A stretch of DNA of 64,000 nucleotides from an uncultured Acinetobacter sp. (GCF_947624825.1 NZ_CANQLZ010000001.1:62001-126000), one strand, 5' to 3'; positions 8,938 to 18,906 are shown, numbered from the stretch's first letter. Made by a program: numbers and translations. Notes: a model not told the origin generated them from the sequence alone.

Positions 8938-10221
8938 TTATGCATTTTCACGCGCAATGGCACGGTAACCAATATCTTGACGATACTGTACGCCATCAAA
9001 GGTGACTTTTTCACAAAGTTCTAATGCTTTGGCTTGTGCTTCACCAATGGTTTCGCCGAGTGCAGTCACGCAAAGCACACGACCGCCTGCAGTGACAATG
9101 TCGCCATTTTCATTGGCTTTAGTGCCTGCATGGAATACTTTGGCATCAGTCATAACAGTGTCTAAACCTGAAATCACATCGCCATTGCTAGAGGTTTCAG
9201 GGTAACCACGTGACGCAAGTACGATACCGACAGTTTTACGCTCATCCCATTCAGCTTCGCTTGGTAAATTACCTGCAATACCTGCTTCAACCAATTCAAC
9301 AAGTGATGATTTTAAACGCATCATAATCGGTTGAGTTTCAGGGTCACCAAAACGACAGTTAAACTCGATCACTTTTGGTTGGCCTTGTTCATCAATCATC
9401 AAACCTGCGTATAAGAAACCTGTATAAACATGGCCGTCTTTTTTCATACCTTCAACGGTAGGACGCATCACTTCATTCATGGTTTTTTCAAATACATCAG
9501 CAGTTACAACAGGGGCAGGAGAGTAAGCACCCATACCACCTGTGTTTGGACCTTGGTCACCTTCAAAGATACGTTTATGATCTTGTGAAGTTGCCATTGG
9601 CAAGATGTTGTCGCCATCAATCATACAAATGAAAGATGCTTCTTCACCTGCCAAGAACTCTTCAATCACAACGCGAGAACCAGCATCACCAAATTTGTTG
9701 CCTGCCAGCATGTCATCAATCGCATCAAATGCTTCTTGGTTGGTCATGGCAACAATTACGCCTTTACCTGCAGCAAGACCATCCGCTTTAATGACAATTG
9801 GCGCGCCATTTTTTTCAACAAATGCTTTGGCTGCATCTACTTCTGTAAATACATCATAAAAAGCGGTTGGGATGTTGTGACGTTTTAAAAAGTGTTTTGC
9901 AAATGCTTTAGAGCCTTCAAGCTGCGCTGCAAATTGAGTAGGGCCCCAAACTTTAACATCTGCTGCACGGCAAGCATCGACTACACCGTTCACAAGTGGT
10001 GCTTCAGGACCTACAATCACAAGTGCAACTGCATTATTTTTTGCAAATTCGATAATTGCTGCATTGTCTAAAATGCTCAAATTTACGTTTTCACATTTAT
10101 TTTCAGTTGCTGTACCTGCGTTACCTGGTGCAACAAAAACTTTAGCTACTTTTTCATCTTGTGCGATTTTCCATGCTAAAGCATGTTCACGACCGCCATT
10201 ACCCAAAACTAAAATATTCAT
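8938..10221 (-). CDS. purD: Phosphoribosylamine-glycine ligase PurD
   Basis: PurD (GAR synthetase) ligates glycine to phosphoribosylamine with ATP, the second step of purine synthesis. The N-terminus MNILVLGNGGREHALAWK is the family signature. The ATP-grasp core includes IVIKADGLAAGKGVIVA and the metal-binding EFNCRFGDPETQ. The start is set at 10221, because GGAG lies 9 nt upstream and the family begins exactly there; an upstream ATG at 10236 would overlap that ribosome-binding site. Length 427 residues, as expected. It follows purH with a 129-bp gap that holds a very stable hairpin. Confidence 0.95.
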   Translation of the reverse strand: MNILVLGNGGREHALAWKIAQDEKVAKVFVAPGNAGTATENKCENVNLSILDNAAIIEFAKNNAVALVIVGPEAPLVNGVVDACRAADVKVWGPTQFAAQLEGSKAFAKHFLKRHNIPTAFYDVFTEVDAAKAFVEKNGAPIVIKADGLAAGKGVIVAMTNQEAFDAIDDMLAGNKFGDAGSRVVIEEFLAGEEASFICMIDGDNILPMATSQDHKRIFEGDQGPNTGGMGAYSPAPVVTADVFEKTMNEVMRPTVEGMKKDGHVYTGFLYAGLMIDEQGQPKVIEFNCRFGDPETQPIMMRLKSSLVELVEAGIAGNLPSEAEWDERKTVGIVLASRGYPETSSNGDVISGLDTVMTDAKVFHAGTKANENGDIVTAGGRVLCVTALGETIGEAQAKALELCEKVTFDGVQYRQDIGYRAIARENA

Positions 10222-10247
10222 CGGTTCATACTCCATGAATCGAAAAT

Positions 10248-10290
10248 GACATAAAGTCCTCAGCCTAGACCTAGGAGAGGACTTTATGTC
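10248..10290. repeat. Long hairpin between purH and purD
   Basis: A perfect 14-bp inverted repeat (GACATAAAGTCCTC / GAGGACTTTATGTC) encloses a further 5-bp palindrome (CCTAG-AC-CTAGG). It lies in the purH-purD gap, 27 bp ahead of the purD start. No run of T follows on the minus strand, so it is more likely an mRNA stabiliser, processing site or attenuator arm than a classical terminator. Confidence 0.7.
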
Positions 10291-10350
10291 AGATTAAAAA
10301 TCTGTAGGCTTTAATGTAGATGACCATGTCATTACATATTTTCCAATCAA

Positions 10351-11925
10351 TTAGTGACGGAAATGGCGCATACCTGTGAACACCATTGCAATACCAGCTT
10401 CATCTGCTGCTGCAATTGTTTCTTCATCACGCATAGAACCACCCGGTTGAATGATACATTTGATACCAGCTTTAGCAGCGTTATCAATACCATCACGGAA
10501 CGGGAAGAATGCATCAGATGCCATTACCGCACCTTCAACTACAAGGCCTGCATGTTCAGCTTTAATCGCAGCAATACGCGCAGAGTTCACGCGGCTCATT
10601 TGACCTGCGCCAACACCAATGGTTTGACGGTTTTTAGCATAAACGATCGCGTTTGATTTCACATATTTTGCTACTTTCCAAGCAAAGATCATGTCATCAA
10701 TTTCTTTTTCAGTTGGCGCACGTTTAGTTACAACTTTAATATCATCTTTAGTAATCATACCTAAATCTTGATCTTGTACCAATAAACCACCGTTTACGCG
10801 TTTGTAGTCTAACTGTGCTTGACGAGCATCAAGTGCAGGTAATTCGCCACATACAAGTACACGTACGTTTTTCTTGGCACCTGTCACTTCTAATACGCCA
10901 TCAGCAATGCTTGGTGCAATAATCACTTCAACGAATTGACGGTCCACAATCGCTTGTGCTGTTGCTACGTCTAATTCACGGTTGAATGCAATAATGCCGC
11001 CAAATGCAGATTCAGGATCAGTTGCATAAGCCAAGTCATACGCCGCTTGAATACCATCTAAAGACACTGCAACGCCACATGGGTTTGCGTGTTTTACAAT
11101 AACACAAGCAGGTTTAGCGAATGATTTAACACATTCTAAAGCCGCATCGGTATCTGCGATGTTGTTATAAGATAATTCTTTACCTTGTAATTGTGTCGCT
11201 GTAGAAACAGATGCTTCAGTTGCTGTTGATTCAACATAAAACGCAGCAGATTGATGCGGGTTTTCACCGTAACGTAAATCTTGAGCTTTGTTTAATTGCG
11301 TGTTGAATGTACGCGCAAATTTGTCCGCTTGACCTTCTTCTTTACCTACACGCGCACCTAAGTAAGATGCGATCATGCCATCGTATTGCGCAGTATGCTC
11401 AAATGCTTTTACTGCTAAATCAAAACGAGTTGCATAAGATAAAGCGCCTTCTGTTTTAAGCTCAGCCACAACTGTTGCATAGTCAGATGCGTTGACTACA
11501 ATACCCACAGATGCATGGTTTTTCGCTGCAGCACGAACCATTGTAGGACCACCGATGTCGATGTTTTCAATCGCATCAGCAAGTGAGCAGTTTGGTTTTG
11601 CAACAGTTGCAGCAAATGGATAAAGGTTAACCACAACTAAGTCGATTGCATCGATGTTGTGTTCAGCCATCACAGCTTCGTCTAGACCACGACGAGCTAA
11701 GATACCACCATGAATTTTTGGATGTAGTGTTTTTACACGGCCGTCCATCATCTCTGGGAAACCTGTATGCTCTGAAACTTCAACTACAGCGATATTGTTG
11801 TCTTTCAACAATTTGTAAGTACCGCCAGTAGATAAAATTTCTACCCCTAGAGCCACTAGGTTTTGTGCAAATTCGACAATACCAGTTTTGTCGGAAACAG
11901 AGATTAAAGCGCGTTTAATAGTCAT
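10351..11925 (-). CDS. purH: Bifunctional AICAR transformylase / IMP cyclohydrolase PurH
   Basis: PurH performs the last two steps of IMP synthesis. The N-terminal MGS-like IMP cyclohydrolase domain (about 1-150) includes [15 protein letters not shown] and the GGTYKLL loop. The C-terminal transformylase domain carries [12 protein letters not shown] (the Lys-His pair), SNAIVYA and [11 protein letters not shown]. The start is placed at the ATG at 11925 giving MTIKRALIS, as in the family; an ATG 45 bp upstream is not supported. Length 524 residues, against 529 in E. coli. It is downstream of fis but separated from it by a strong terminator. Confidence 0.95.
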   Translation of the reverse strand: MTIKRALISVSDKTGIVEFAQNLVALGVEILSTGGTYKLLKDNNIAVVEVSEHTGFPEMMDGRVKTLHPKIHGGILARRGLDEAVMAEHNIDAIDLVVVNLYPFAATVAKPNCSLADAIENIDIGGPTMVRAAAKNHASVGIVVNASDYATVVAELKTEGALSYATRFDLAVKAFEHTAQYDGMIASYLGARVGKEEGQADKFARTFNTQLNKAQDLRYGENPHQSAAFYVESTATEASVSTATQLQGKELSYNNIADTDAALECVKSFAKPACVIVKHANPCGVAVSLDGIQAAYDLAYATDPESAFGGIIAFNRELDVATAQAIVDRQFVEVIIAPSIADGVLEVTGAKKNVRVLVCGELPALDARQAQLDYKRVNGGLLVQDQDLGMITKDDIKVVTKRAPTEKEIDDMIFAWKVAKYVKSNAIVYAKNRQTIGVGAGQMSRVNSARIAAIKAEHAGLVVEGAVMASDAFFPFRDGIDNAAKAGIKCIIQPGGSMRDEETIAAADEAGIAMVFTGMRHFRH

Positions 11926-11967
11926 GATCTTCGTCACAGTTTTCAAGGAACATAAAACAAAATAAGG

Positions 11968-11998
11968 CAAAAAAAATGCCTGCGTTCAACGCAAGCAT
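11968..11998 (-). terminator. Terminator between fis and purH
   Basis: The stem ATGC-C-TGCGT / ACGCA-A-GCAT (one mismatch) is followed on the minus strand by at least seven T. It ends just 43 bp before the purH ATG. It either ends the fis transcript or acts as an attenuator for purH read-through. Confidence 0.8.
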
Positions 11999-12006
11999 CT
12001 TATCAT

Positions 12007-12276
12007 TTATTCACTCATTAAACCGTGAGCTTTCAACTTTTTACGTAAAGTGCCACGGTTAAGGCCTAGAATCTCAGCAGCGCGTGTTTGGTTACCGCGA
12101 GTGTATTCTAAAACAACAGAGAGAAGTGGCTTCTCCATTTCTGCTAGAACCATGTCATACACTTGAGATGGTTGCTCGCCTTGCAATTGTGCAAAGTAAT
12201 GGCGAACTGCGCGATCAACGTGGATACGTAACGCAACGTCTGATTGAGCAGTAAAAATAGGAGATTTGCTATTCAT
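12007..12276 (-). CDS. fis: DNA-binding protein Fis
   Basis: Fis is a small nucleoid-associated homodimer that bends DNA and tunes growth-rate-dependent promoters. The C-terminal helix-turn-helix is clear: [20 protein letters not shown] (about residues 61-80). Length 89 residues, slightly shorter than E. coli Fis (98). Upstream of it there is no dusB, the usual enterobacterial partner; instead it precedes purH. An inverted repeat 22 bp upstream of the start (12298-12320) could be an operator or a leader hairpin. Confidence 0.93.
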   Translation of the reverse strand: MNSKSPIFTAQSDVALRIHVDRAVRHYFAQLQGEQPSQVYDMVLAEMEKPLLSVVLEYTRGNQTRAAEILGLNRGTLRKKLKAHGLMSE

Positions 12277-12645
12277 GCGAAGTAATCCGAAAAATAAATA
12301 TCACCGGGATAAGGTGATATATAAATGTGGTCTAAAAATCAATTGAACCCCCAGTTTTAGATCTTAAATCCAGAAAGCTCTAAAACAGATAGGTTAGCTT
12401 GCCACAAGCACACGCTTTGGTTGTTTTTTGATCGTAACAAACCATGAATTTTTGTTACACACCAAAATAAAACAAAAAACCGGCTCATACGCTGTTATAG
12501 GAGATAAAGCGCAATATGAGCAGAATTTGTTATTTGTTTTAAATCAAGCGAGGTGTTTGCAGCCGAAGCTGTAATGGCGCGTATAATACCATTGTCTAAG
12601 AAAAAGTGAGCAAGAAAACTGCATTTTTTTCATTTTTTTTTAAGA
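12277..12645. promoter_or_regulatory. fis upstream region with two inverted repeats
   Basis: This 369-bp non-coding stretch lies between the zinc-ribbon gene and fis. Near fis is ATATCACC-7nt-GGTGATAT (12298-12320), a perfect 8-bp dyad. Further up, GCTCATA and TATGAGC (about 12483-12521) form the outer arms of a long imperfect inverted repeat. It presumably contains the fis promoter. I could not assign a single convincing -35/-10 pair. Confidence 0.5.
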
Positions 12646-13509
12646 TTAAGGCGCAACGATTTCTAAATGTGGGTTTTTTATTTGGTTTTTAGGTAAAGCA
12701 AGCTGAAAATCAAAGCCAAAGGGTATATTTGAGGGGATACGTTCAATACCTTGGTATTTAGACTCAAGATAATCTTCAGGTAAATACAGATATTCTACTG
12801 TGCCAGTGTGATTTTCAAAGCGTAAACGTAAATTGGGCAGCGGCATACTTTTCGTATCTTGATTAACCAACGCGCCTTTAAATACTTGCTGACCATTTGC
12901 CTGGGTGGTGATGTTTAATTGAGTGATTTGGATATTTTTATAACGCTGATCAAATTCTTGGCAACGCATTAAGTTGCATGCAAACACTAAAGCATGATTT
13001 AAACTTGGATAGCGCGTTACAAAATCAGGATTAAACCATAACATTTGAAACGCTAAAAAAACCACCAAAACTAAATTAATACTGCTCCACAAGAGATAAT
13101 AGCCAAGACTACGTTTCTCAGGCACATGTAACTCTCGCTCTGAGAGTTTTAAACTGGGAAATTGATAGATCGGGTCACTACTAAAATAATTGAGATTATT
13201 TAAATAAGTGTGCAAGTTAATGTTGGACTGTTCAATTTTTCGATCAAAAATATCCAATAAATGTTGCTGACTGTAACTTCTGGTTAAGACATGATCACTG
13301 ACTTCATGCTCATAGTCGTGGTGCAATAAAGCCGGCTGAGCTGCCTTGGGGAGATGTTGTGGTGAGTTGATCTGAACCAAATGCAATAAGCCATTAAAGC
13401 TGTGAGTACATTTGGGACAACAAACCATGCCCTGTGCAATGGTGAGCTGTGCAACAGAAACTTTATAGATTGTTGTACATTCAGGGCATTGGGTTTGCTT
13501 TTTATTCAT
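12646..13509 (-). CDS. MJ0042-type zinc-ribbon, DUF3426-like membrane protein
   Basis: The N-terminus holds a zinc ribbon with CPEC (residues 8-11) and CPKC (31-34 region), the MJ0042 finger type. A polar linker follows, then one transmembrane helix at about 134-157 (YYLLWSSINLVLVVFLAFQML). The C-terminal 130 residues resemble the extracytoplasmic DUF3426 domain. The usual topology is therefore cytosolic finger, single span, periplasmic domain. It starts 20 bp after the prmA stop, a common pairing in gammaproteobacteria. Its function is unknown. Confidence 0.75.
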   Translation of the reverse strand: MNKKQTQCPECTTIYKVSVAQLTIAQGMVCCPKCTHSFNGLLHLVQINSPQHLPKAAQPALLHHDYEHEVSDHVLTRSYSQQHLLDIFDRKIEQSNINLHTYLNNLNYFSSDPIYQFPSLKLSERELHVPEKRSLGYYLLWSSINLVLVVFLAFQMLWFNPDFVTRYPSLNHALVFACNLMRCQEFDQRYKNIQITQLNITTQANGQQVFKGALVNQDTKSMPLPNLRLRFENHTGTVEYLYLPEDYLESKYQGIERIPSNIPFGFDFQLALPKNQIKNPHLEIVAP

Positions 13510-13529
13510 AATTAATAACTTAAACTTTA

Positions 13530-14429
13530 TTAAGGTTGGCGTTTACCCGAGATACGACACCAGTATCCATCGCGTTTTTCAACCTCTAATATATCAAAAA
13601 ATTCAGCATAAACACTAGAAACATCAGATACTTGCTCTTCAATTACACCTGCAAGTGCGAACTCTCCCTCAGATTTGACTAGTGTTGCGAACTGTGGCGC
13701 AAGCATCATTAAAGGGCCTGCTAAAATGTTGGCTACAAACACATCAGCTTTTTGGTCTTTTAAGGTTTCATTGAACTCATCGGGTAAACCTACATAGAGG
13801 TTATTGAGTACGCCATTGAGTTCGGCATTTTGTTGGGTAGCTAAAACCGCTTGAGGGTCAATGTCAGTGGCATAAACTTTTTTGGCGCCCAATAATAATG
13901 CTGCAACCGCTAAAATGCCTGAACCACATCCATAATCAATCACAACTTTGTCTTTAAGATCTGTTTTTGCTAACCATTGTAAGCATAAGAAGGTTGATGC
14001 ATGGTTGCCTGTACCAAACGCCAAGCCCGGATCAAGTTTTAAATTGACCGCATTTTGATTTGGTGCACTAAGCCATTCAGGCACAATCCAAAAATTGTCG
14101 GCAATTTGAATCGGCTCATAAGCATCCATCCATGTGCGTTCCCATTCTTGGTCTTCAATAAATTCATGGCTCAATGGGGCATCAGGTAACTGTGCTTTGG
14201 CAAAGGTCACAATCGAATCAACATCAATTTCTTCGTCATCTTCTTGAGCATAGATGCCTGTTACGATCACTTTGTTCCAAAGTGGTGTTTCACCCGGCAG
14301 TGGTTCGAGTAAATCTTGGTTTTCAGCATCATCTAAAGTCACGCTAAGCGCACCTAAAGATTCAAGTAAGGTTTCGGTAAAATCGACTTGCGCTTGATCA
14401 ACTGTAATATGAATTTGTAACCACTTCAC
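13530..14429 (-). CDS. prmA: Ribosomal protein L11 methyltransferase PrmA
   Basis: PrmA trimethylates ribosomal protein L11 using S-adenosylmethionine. The N-terminal substrate-recognition domain is followed by the methyltransferase core with [20 protein letters not shown] and the NPPF-equivalent [10 protein letters not shown] favour the GTG at 14429 (KWLQIHI follows), because AGG lies 8 nt upstream and family members begin at this point. GTG at 14438 and ATG at 14435 are in-frame alternatives but overlap that ribosome-binding site. Length is about 299 residues. The zinc-ribbon protein follows on the same strand. Confidence 0.92.
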   Translation of the reverse strand: MKWLQIHITVDQAQVDFTETLLESLGALSVTLDDAENQDLLEPLPGETPLWNKVIVTGIYAQEDDEEIDVDSIVTFAKAQLPDAPLSHEFIEDQEWERTWMDAYEPIQIADNFWIVPEWLSAPNQNAVNLKLDPGLAFGTGNHASTFLCLQWLAKTDLKDKVVIDYGCGSGILAVAALLLGAKKVYATDIDPQAVLATQQNAELNGVLNNLYVGLPDEFNETLKDQKADVFVANILAGPLMMLAPQFATLVKSEGEFALAGVIEEQVSDVSSVYAEFFDILEVEKRDGYWCRISGKRQP

Positions 14430-14530
14430 GGGCATCACCTACAACAAAAGGAAAGGCAATAGTGTAGCGTACCTCAAGCTCAAACCGTGAGTTTTAGCAA
14501 CAATTGATTGTGCAACTTAACTAAGCTGAT

Positions 14531-14563
14531 AAAAAATGCACGATGAGGTGAGCCATCGTGCAT
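14531..14563 (-). terminator. Terminator after the small secreted protein gene
   Basis: A perfect 10-bp stem (ATGCACGATG / CATCGTGCAT) with an 8-nt loop is followed on the minus strand by six T. It lies 18 bp beyond the stop of the gene at 14582. Confidence 0.85.
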
Positions 14564-14581
14564 CCATAGCAGGTAAGGGGC

Positions 14582-14941
14582 TTAGCGATTGCCTGCATTT
14601 GGGCGTGGTGGATTAAAACCTAAGGCACATTGACCTTTATAGGTGCGTCCTTCTAAGGTAATGCTGTTGCTTTGAGGGTTTTTGCGGCAGACATTTAGTA
14701 ACTCGGGTTCATCACCGTAAATAACGGCATTTTTTTCTGAGCTAAAAAATTGTGGTTGGCAGCTGCCATTCCAAATAATGCCACGGTAAGCAAACTGTAC
14801 CCAATCACCTTGTTGTTTGCCTTGACAGACTTTTTGAAAGCCTTGTGGGTGATAAATAGTCGCCACTTTGTCATTGGCAGTGGCCATCATTGGACTGAAT
14901 AGACTTGCAAGTAAAGCGCTGATTAAAATTTTCTTATTCAT
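14582..14941 (-). CDS. Small secreted protein, function unknown
   Basis: The product has 119 residues. The first 22 form a typical signal peptide (MNKKILISALLASLFSPMMATA) with a likely cleavage after ATA. The mature part holds four Cys (VCQGK, GSCQP, VCRKN, QCALG), suggesting two disulfides in the periplasm, and is rich in aromatic residues and Gly. No family was recognised. It stands alone between prmA and mnmG, with its own terminator. Confidence 0.7.
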   Translation of the reverse strand: MNKKILISALLASLFSPMMATANDKVATIYHPQGFQKVCQGKQQGDWVQFAYRGIIWNGSCQPQFFSSEKNAVIYGDEPELLNVCRKNPQSNSITLEGRTYKGQCALGFNPPRPNAGNR

Positions 14942-15127
14942 AGTGAATACCCTAAGATTATTGTATATGCAACAACATGCATATGATCATTGCTGTTGTT
15001 TGGTTTGATCTTTAATCAAAAAAATCAAATTTAACCTTAAACCAAATGAACTCAAAAACATACCGTGATTGTTATTTTGTCCAAAAAGAAAAGCTATGAA
15101 AATGTCAACTTATAGACAAACTTTTGT

Positions 15128-15133
15128 TATAAT
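15128..15133 (+). promoter_or_regulatory. Candidate -10 element of mnmG
   Basis: A consensus TATAAT lies 35 bp upstream of the mnmG ATG. The corresponding -35 is weak (TGTCAA or nearby, depending on spacing). Confidence 0.45.
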
Positions 15134-15168
15134 CTTCGGTCTTATTTTTCAATCTCTCTATTACCACT

Positions 15169-17049
15169 ATGCACTATCCTAAAGTTTATGATGTCATTGT
15201 TATCGGTGGCGGTCACGCAGGTACGGAAGCCGCACTTGCTGCAGCACGTATGGGTCGACAGACTTTGCTTTTAACTCATAACATTGAGACTTTGGGGCAG
15301 ATGAGCTGTAACCCTGCGATCGGTGGTATTGGTAAATCGCATTTAGTCCGTGAAATTGATGCCCTAGGCGGTGCGATGGCACTTGCTGCCGATAAAGGCG
15401 GTATCCAATTTCGTATTTTAAACTCACGTAAAGGTGCAGCAGTACGTGCCACACGTGCCCAAGCTGACCGTGTGCGTTTTAAGGCGGCCATTCGTGAAAC
15501 CTTAGAAAATCAAGCCAACTTAGATATTTTCCAACAAGCAGCAGATGACTTGATTGTTGAAGGCGATACCGTTAAAGGTGTTGTGACGCAAATGGGTATT
15601 CGTTTTGATGCGAAAACTGTGGTGCTGACAACAGGTACGTTCTTGGGCGGTGTGATTCACATTGGTTTAGAAAAATCGAGCGGTGGTCGTGCCGGTGATC
15701 CACCTTCAATTTCATTGGCTGCACGTTTACGTGAATTGAATCTTCCTGTGGGACGCTTAAAAACAGGTACGCCACCACGTATCGATGCGCGTTCTGTAGA
15801 CTTTTCTGTGATGACAGCACAGCCGGGTGATTTCCCATCTCCGACCATGTCATTTATGGGTGATGCCTCTATGCACCCTGAACAAGTCAACTGTTACATT
15901 ACCCATACCAATGAGCGTACCCATGAGATTATTCGTGGTGGTTTAGACCGCTCACCAATGTATACTGGCGTGATTGAAGGGGTAGGTCCACGTTATTGCC
16001 CATCAATTGAAGATAAAATTCATAAATTTGCTGATAAAGATTCGCATCAAGTGTTCTTAGAGCCTGAAGGTCTAGATACACATGAACTTTATCCAAATGG
16101 TATTTCAACCTCATTGCCATTTGATGTGCAGTTTGAATTGGTACGTTCAATCCGTGGTATGGAAAATGCACACATTTTGCGTCCGGGTTATGCGATTGAA
16201 TACGACTACTTTAACCCACAAGCGTTAAAATTCTCACTTGAAACCAAAGCCATTAATAACTTGTACTTTGCCGGTCAAATTAACGGTACCACAGGTTATG
16301 AAGAAGCCGGTGCGCAAGGTTTATTGGCAGGTTTGAATGCCGCGCGCCGTGCATGGGATCAAGAACAATGGACTCCAAAACGTGATGAAGCGTATATGGG
16401 GGTATTGGTTGATGACTTAATCACGCTGGGTACCAAAGAACCGTACCGTATGTTTACCTCACGTGCCGAATACCGTTTGATGCTGCGTGAAGACAATGCA
16501 GACCAACGTTTAACCGCGATTGGTCGTGAGTTAGGTTTGGTGGATGACGCGCGTTGGGCAGCATATAGCCAGAAGATGGAAGCTGTCGAGAGTGAAAAAG
16601 GTCGTTTGCAACATCTTTGGGCTGCACCAAACAACGCCTTAGGTAAAAAGTTTGTTGAACTCACAGGCGATGATTTATCTAAAGAAACCAATGCGATTGA
16701 TTTGCTCAAACGTCCAAATATTAATTTTGCACAAATTGCTGAAATTACGGATTCTGAAGTTTCTGCATTTGTCGGTGAGCAAATTGAAATTGCTGTGAAA
16801 TATGCCGGTTATATTAACCGTCAGCAAGAAGACGTGGCGCAAATGAAGCGTTTGGAAGAAACCAAAATTCCTGCAGATTTTGACTATGACATTGTGTCAG
16901 GTTTATCACGTGAAATTACATTAAAGTTAAAAGATGTGCGTCCTGAAACACTTGCACAAGCAGGTCGTATTCCGGGGGTAACGCCTGCGGCAGTACAATT
17001 GGTGATGATTACAATTCGTAAAAATAACCAAGCCAAAAAATCTGCATAA
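15169..17049 (+). CDS. mnmG: tRNA uridine-5-carboxymethylaminomethyl modification enzyme MnmG
   Basis: MnmG (GidA) is the FAD-dependent partner of MnmE that installs (carboxymethyl)aminomethyl groups on the wobble uridine of several tRNAs. The FAD dinucleotide-binding motif [17 protein letters not shown] is at residues 9-25. Further family signatures are [19 protein letters not shown], and [20 protein letters not shown] before the helical C-terminal domain that contacts MnmE and tRNA. Length 626 residues, as in E. coli (629). It is monocistronic: its own promoter lies upstream and an intrinsic terminator at 17066-17089 follows. Confidence 0.96.
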   Translation: MHYPKVYDVIVIGGGHAGTEAALAAARMGRQTLLLTHNIETLGQMSCNPAIGGIGKSHLVREIDALGGAMALAADKGGIQFRILNSRKGAAVRATRAQADRVRFKAAIRETLENQANLDIFQQAADDLIVEGDTVKGVVTQMGIRFDAKTVVLTTGTFLGGVIHIGLEKSSGGRAGDPPSISLAARLRELNLPVGRLKTGTPPRIDARSVDFSVMTAQPGDFPSPTMSFMGDASMHPEQVNCYITHTNERTHEIIRGGLDRSPMYTGVIEGVGPRYCPSIEDKIHKFADKDSHQVFLEPEGLDTHELYPNGISTSLPFDVQFELVRSIRGMENAHILRPGYAIEYDYFNPQALKFSLETKAINNLYFAGQINGTTGYEEAGAQGLLAGLNAARRAWDQEQWTPKRDEAYMGVLVDDLITLGTKEPYRMFTSRAEYRLMLREDNADQRLTAIGRELGLVDDARWAAYSQKMEAVESEKGRLQHLWAAPNNALGKKFVELTGDDLSKETNAIDLLKRPNINFAQIAEITDSEVSAFVGEQIEIAVKYAGYINRQQEDVAQMKRLEETKIPADFDYDIVSGLSREITLKLKDVRPETLAQAGRIPGVTPAAVQLVMITIRKNNQAKKSA

Positions 17050-17065
17050 GATTGAACCATAAAAC

Positions 17066-17089
17066 ACCCGCTTTTAAGCGGGTTTTTTT
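17066..17089. terminator. Terminator between mnmG and the SIR2-TPR gene
   Basis: CCCGCTT-TT-AAGCGGG is followed by seven T on the plus strand, 18 bp after the mnmG stop. The SIR2-TPR gene ends from the other side 3 bp away; the minus-strand T-run is shorter. Confidence 0.85.
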
Positions 17090-17091
17090 AT

Positions 17092-18906
17092 TTAAGAGGA
17101 TTTTTCTGTTATTGTTTCTTTTTCTTGTAAGCGACTAAGTATCTCAATAAACCATGCTTCATGACGCACAGAATCTAAATCTCGATCTTCTGTTAGATGC
17201 TGATAAGGGTGCAAAGGTAGCGTGTTATGGTTTTCGGCATGTAATAAATACTTTTGACATAAATCAGCCTTGCCCAATACTGCATAATAACATGCCAAGT
17301 TATAGGTTTTATTGGGTTCAAGCTGTAATGCTTTCTCAAACAATATTCGGTCTTGTTTAACTTGAGCAAGACTGGAAAGCGCAGCAGCGTAATTGCCGAG
17401 ACGTGTTGCGTGATTAGGTTCAAGCTGTAATGCTTTTTCAAAAAGTTCGAATGCTTTAGCAAATAACGTTTGATCTTGTTTAATTTGAGCTAACCTAGTT
17501 AGGGCATTAGCATAATTTCCAAGATGTCGTGCGTGATTAGTCTCAATGGCTAAAGCTTTTTCGTACTGTTTTAAAGCTTTTTCAAATATAACTTCGTCTT
17601 TTTTAAATAGAGCTAGATCAGAAAGAGCATTGCCATAATTTCCAAGCGTATCGGCAGCTTCAGGCTGAATGGCGAGTGCTTTTTCGTAGTGTTTCAAAGA
17701 TTTCTCAAACAATGTTTGGTCTTGTTTAATTTGAGCTAGGTTGGCAAGAGCAATAGCATAGTTATTTAAACAGCCTAAATGAGTAGGTAAAATCCCTAAG
17801 GCTTGCTCATAATTTGCAACACTCTCTGCAATTTTTTCTTGTTTGATTAAATATTCCGCTTGTTTATTATAAGCCCACATAATCTCATTAATGGCTTTGT
17901 CACTTAAATCTTGGGTTGATTTTTGATTGGGGTATTTATGAATAAATGCGGTATATAAGCTTTCAATTAAGGGTTGTTTTGCCTTTTCTTTTAAATATTT
18001 GGATAAATCTTCTAAAATATCTAAACCATCAGCTAAAGGATAAGGTTGAATATTTTGTAATTGTGTATCTAAAAATTCATACGGATTTAAAAATAATTGC
18101 GGTGGAAAACAATCTAATTCTTTGGCAAGTTGGATAAGAAAGTGGTCAGCATCAATATCGCCAATATAATGTGTTAAATTCTGATTCTCTTGCAGAAATT
18201 CTTTGACTGATTCTGCTTCTATGTCATCTATGCTGTTTTTTCGTCCAGTCCAAATTAAACGATGTTGCTCGGAATATTTGTCTTTGAGTAAAGGAAAAAA
18301 TTCATCGGCGTTGCCACTATAACCAATAAATAAACTTGGATTTGAGTTTAAAGTTGCTGCAATAAAATCGCCTAATTTTTCTGTATGGCGTTGAGTTTCA
18401 TCTTGGGTGTTGAGCTGAATAAAACCTGTTCCTTGCCCATGTAGGTGCACAATAGAAGGATCATTAATGAGATGATAAAGATGTGGATTGGCAGTGGCAA
18501 AATCATAAATAGATGGATGTAAACCTAACAGGTTACAAGCACGCGATCAAATACTATCAAAATTAAAAGTGAGGACGCGTTGGATATATTCTTCTTTCAT
18601 CAGGCAGGCAAGTGCAATGTGTGCCCAATTAATTTTTTTATTTTCAATAATATGAGGTTTTAAAAGCCGTCTGCGCTCGTCTTTGTCTAACGCAGACATA
18701 TACTTACCATAATTATATCGATCTTGCTCATGGTCAATCTTGTTGACTTGAATACGAAATTGTTGACGAATTTCTTTAATTAAGCCCGTCGCTGATGGCA
18801 CGCCCGCACTGATAGAACAACCTGCTCCGGTAAAAAATACATAAGGTTTTTTATTTTCTTTTGCTTGTTTGAGAAGCTCTGCTACTTCTTGAATAGAAAA
18901 ACTCAT
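17092..18906 (-). pseudogene. SIR2-family NADase-like protein with TPR repeats, interrupted by an in-frame TGA
   Basis: The reading frame is continuous over 605 codons except for one TGA at 18549-18547 (codon 120). Before it, residues 1-119 hold the SIR2 nucleotide loop FFTGAGCSISAGVPS (GAG at 27-29) and TFNFDSI (Asn115). After it, SRACNLLGLHPSIYDFA leads to VHLHGQGTGF with the probable catalytic His156, then FIGYSGNADEFF. Homologous proteins usually have Leu at the interrupted position, so a TTA-to-TGA change would explain it. The C-terminal half carries at least four tetratricopeptide repeats with a period of about 41 residues (for example HYEKALAIQPEAADTLGNYG), the last one shortened. Standalone SIR2 proteins of bacteria are mainly NAD-depleting antiviral effectors; that role here is inference. 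As it stands the 119-residue N-terminal piece lacks the His, so the gene is probably inactive unless the stop is read through or is a sequencing error. Confidence 0.8.

Noticed and set aside
15200..16709. Several minus-strand reading frames inside mnmG
   Set aside because: No homology, no ribosome-binding sites, and the plus-strand MnmG is intact over its whole length.
18450..18550. Two separate genes in the SIR2-TPR locus
   Set aside because: The two pieces are in one frame, the sequence between them translates as family-typical SIR2 (ACNLLGLHPSIYDFA) and together they give one normal architecture. One interrupted gene is the simpler reading.
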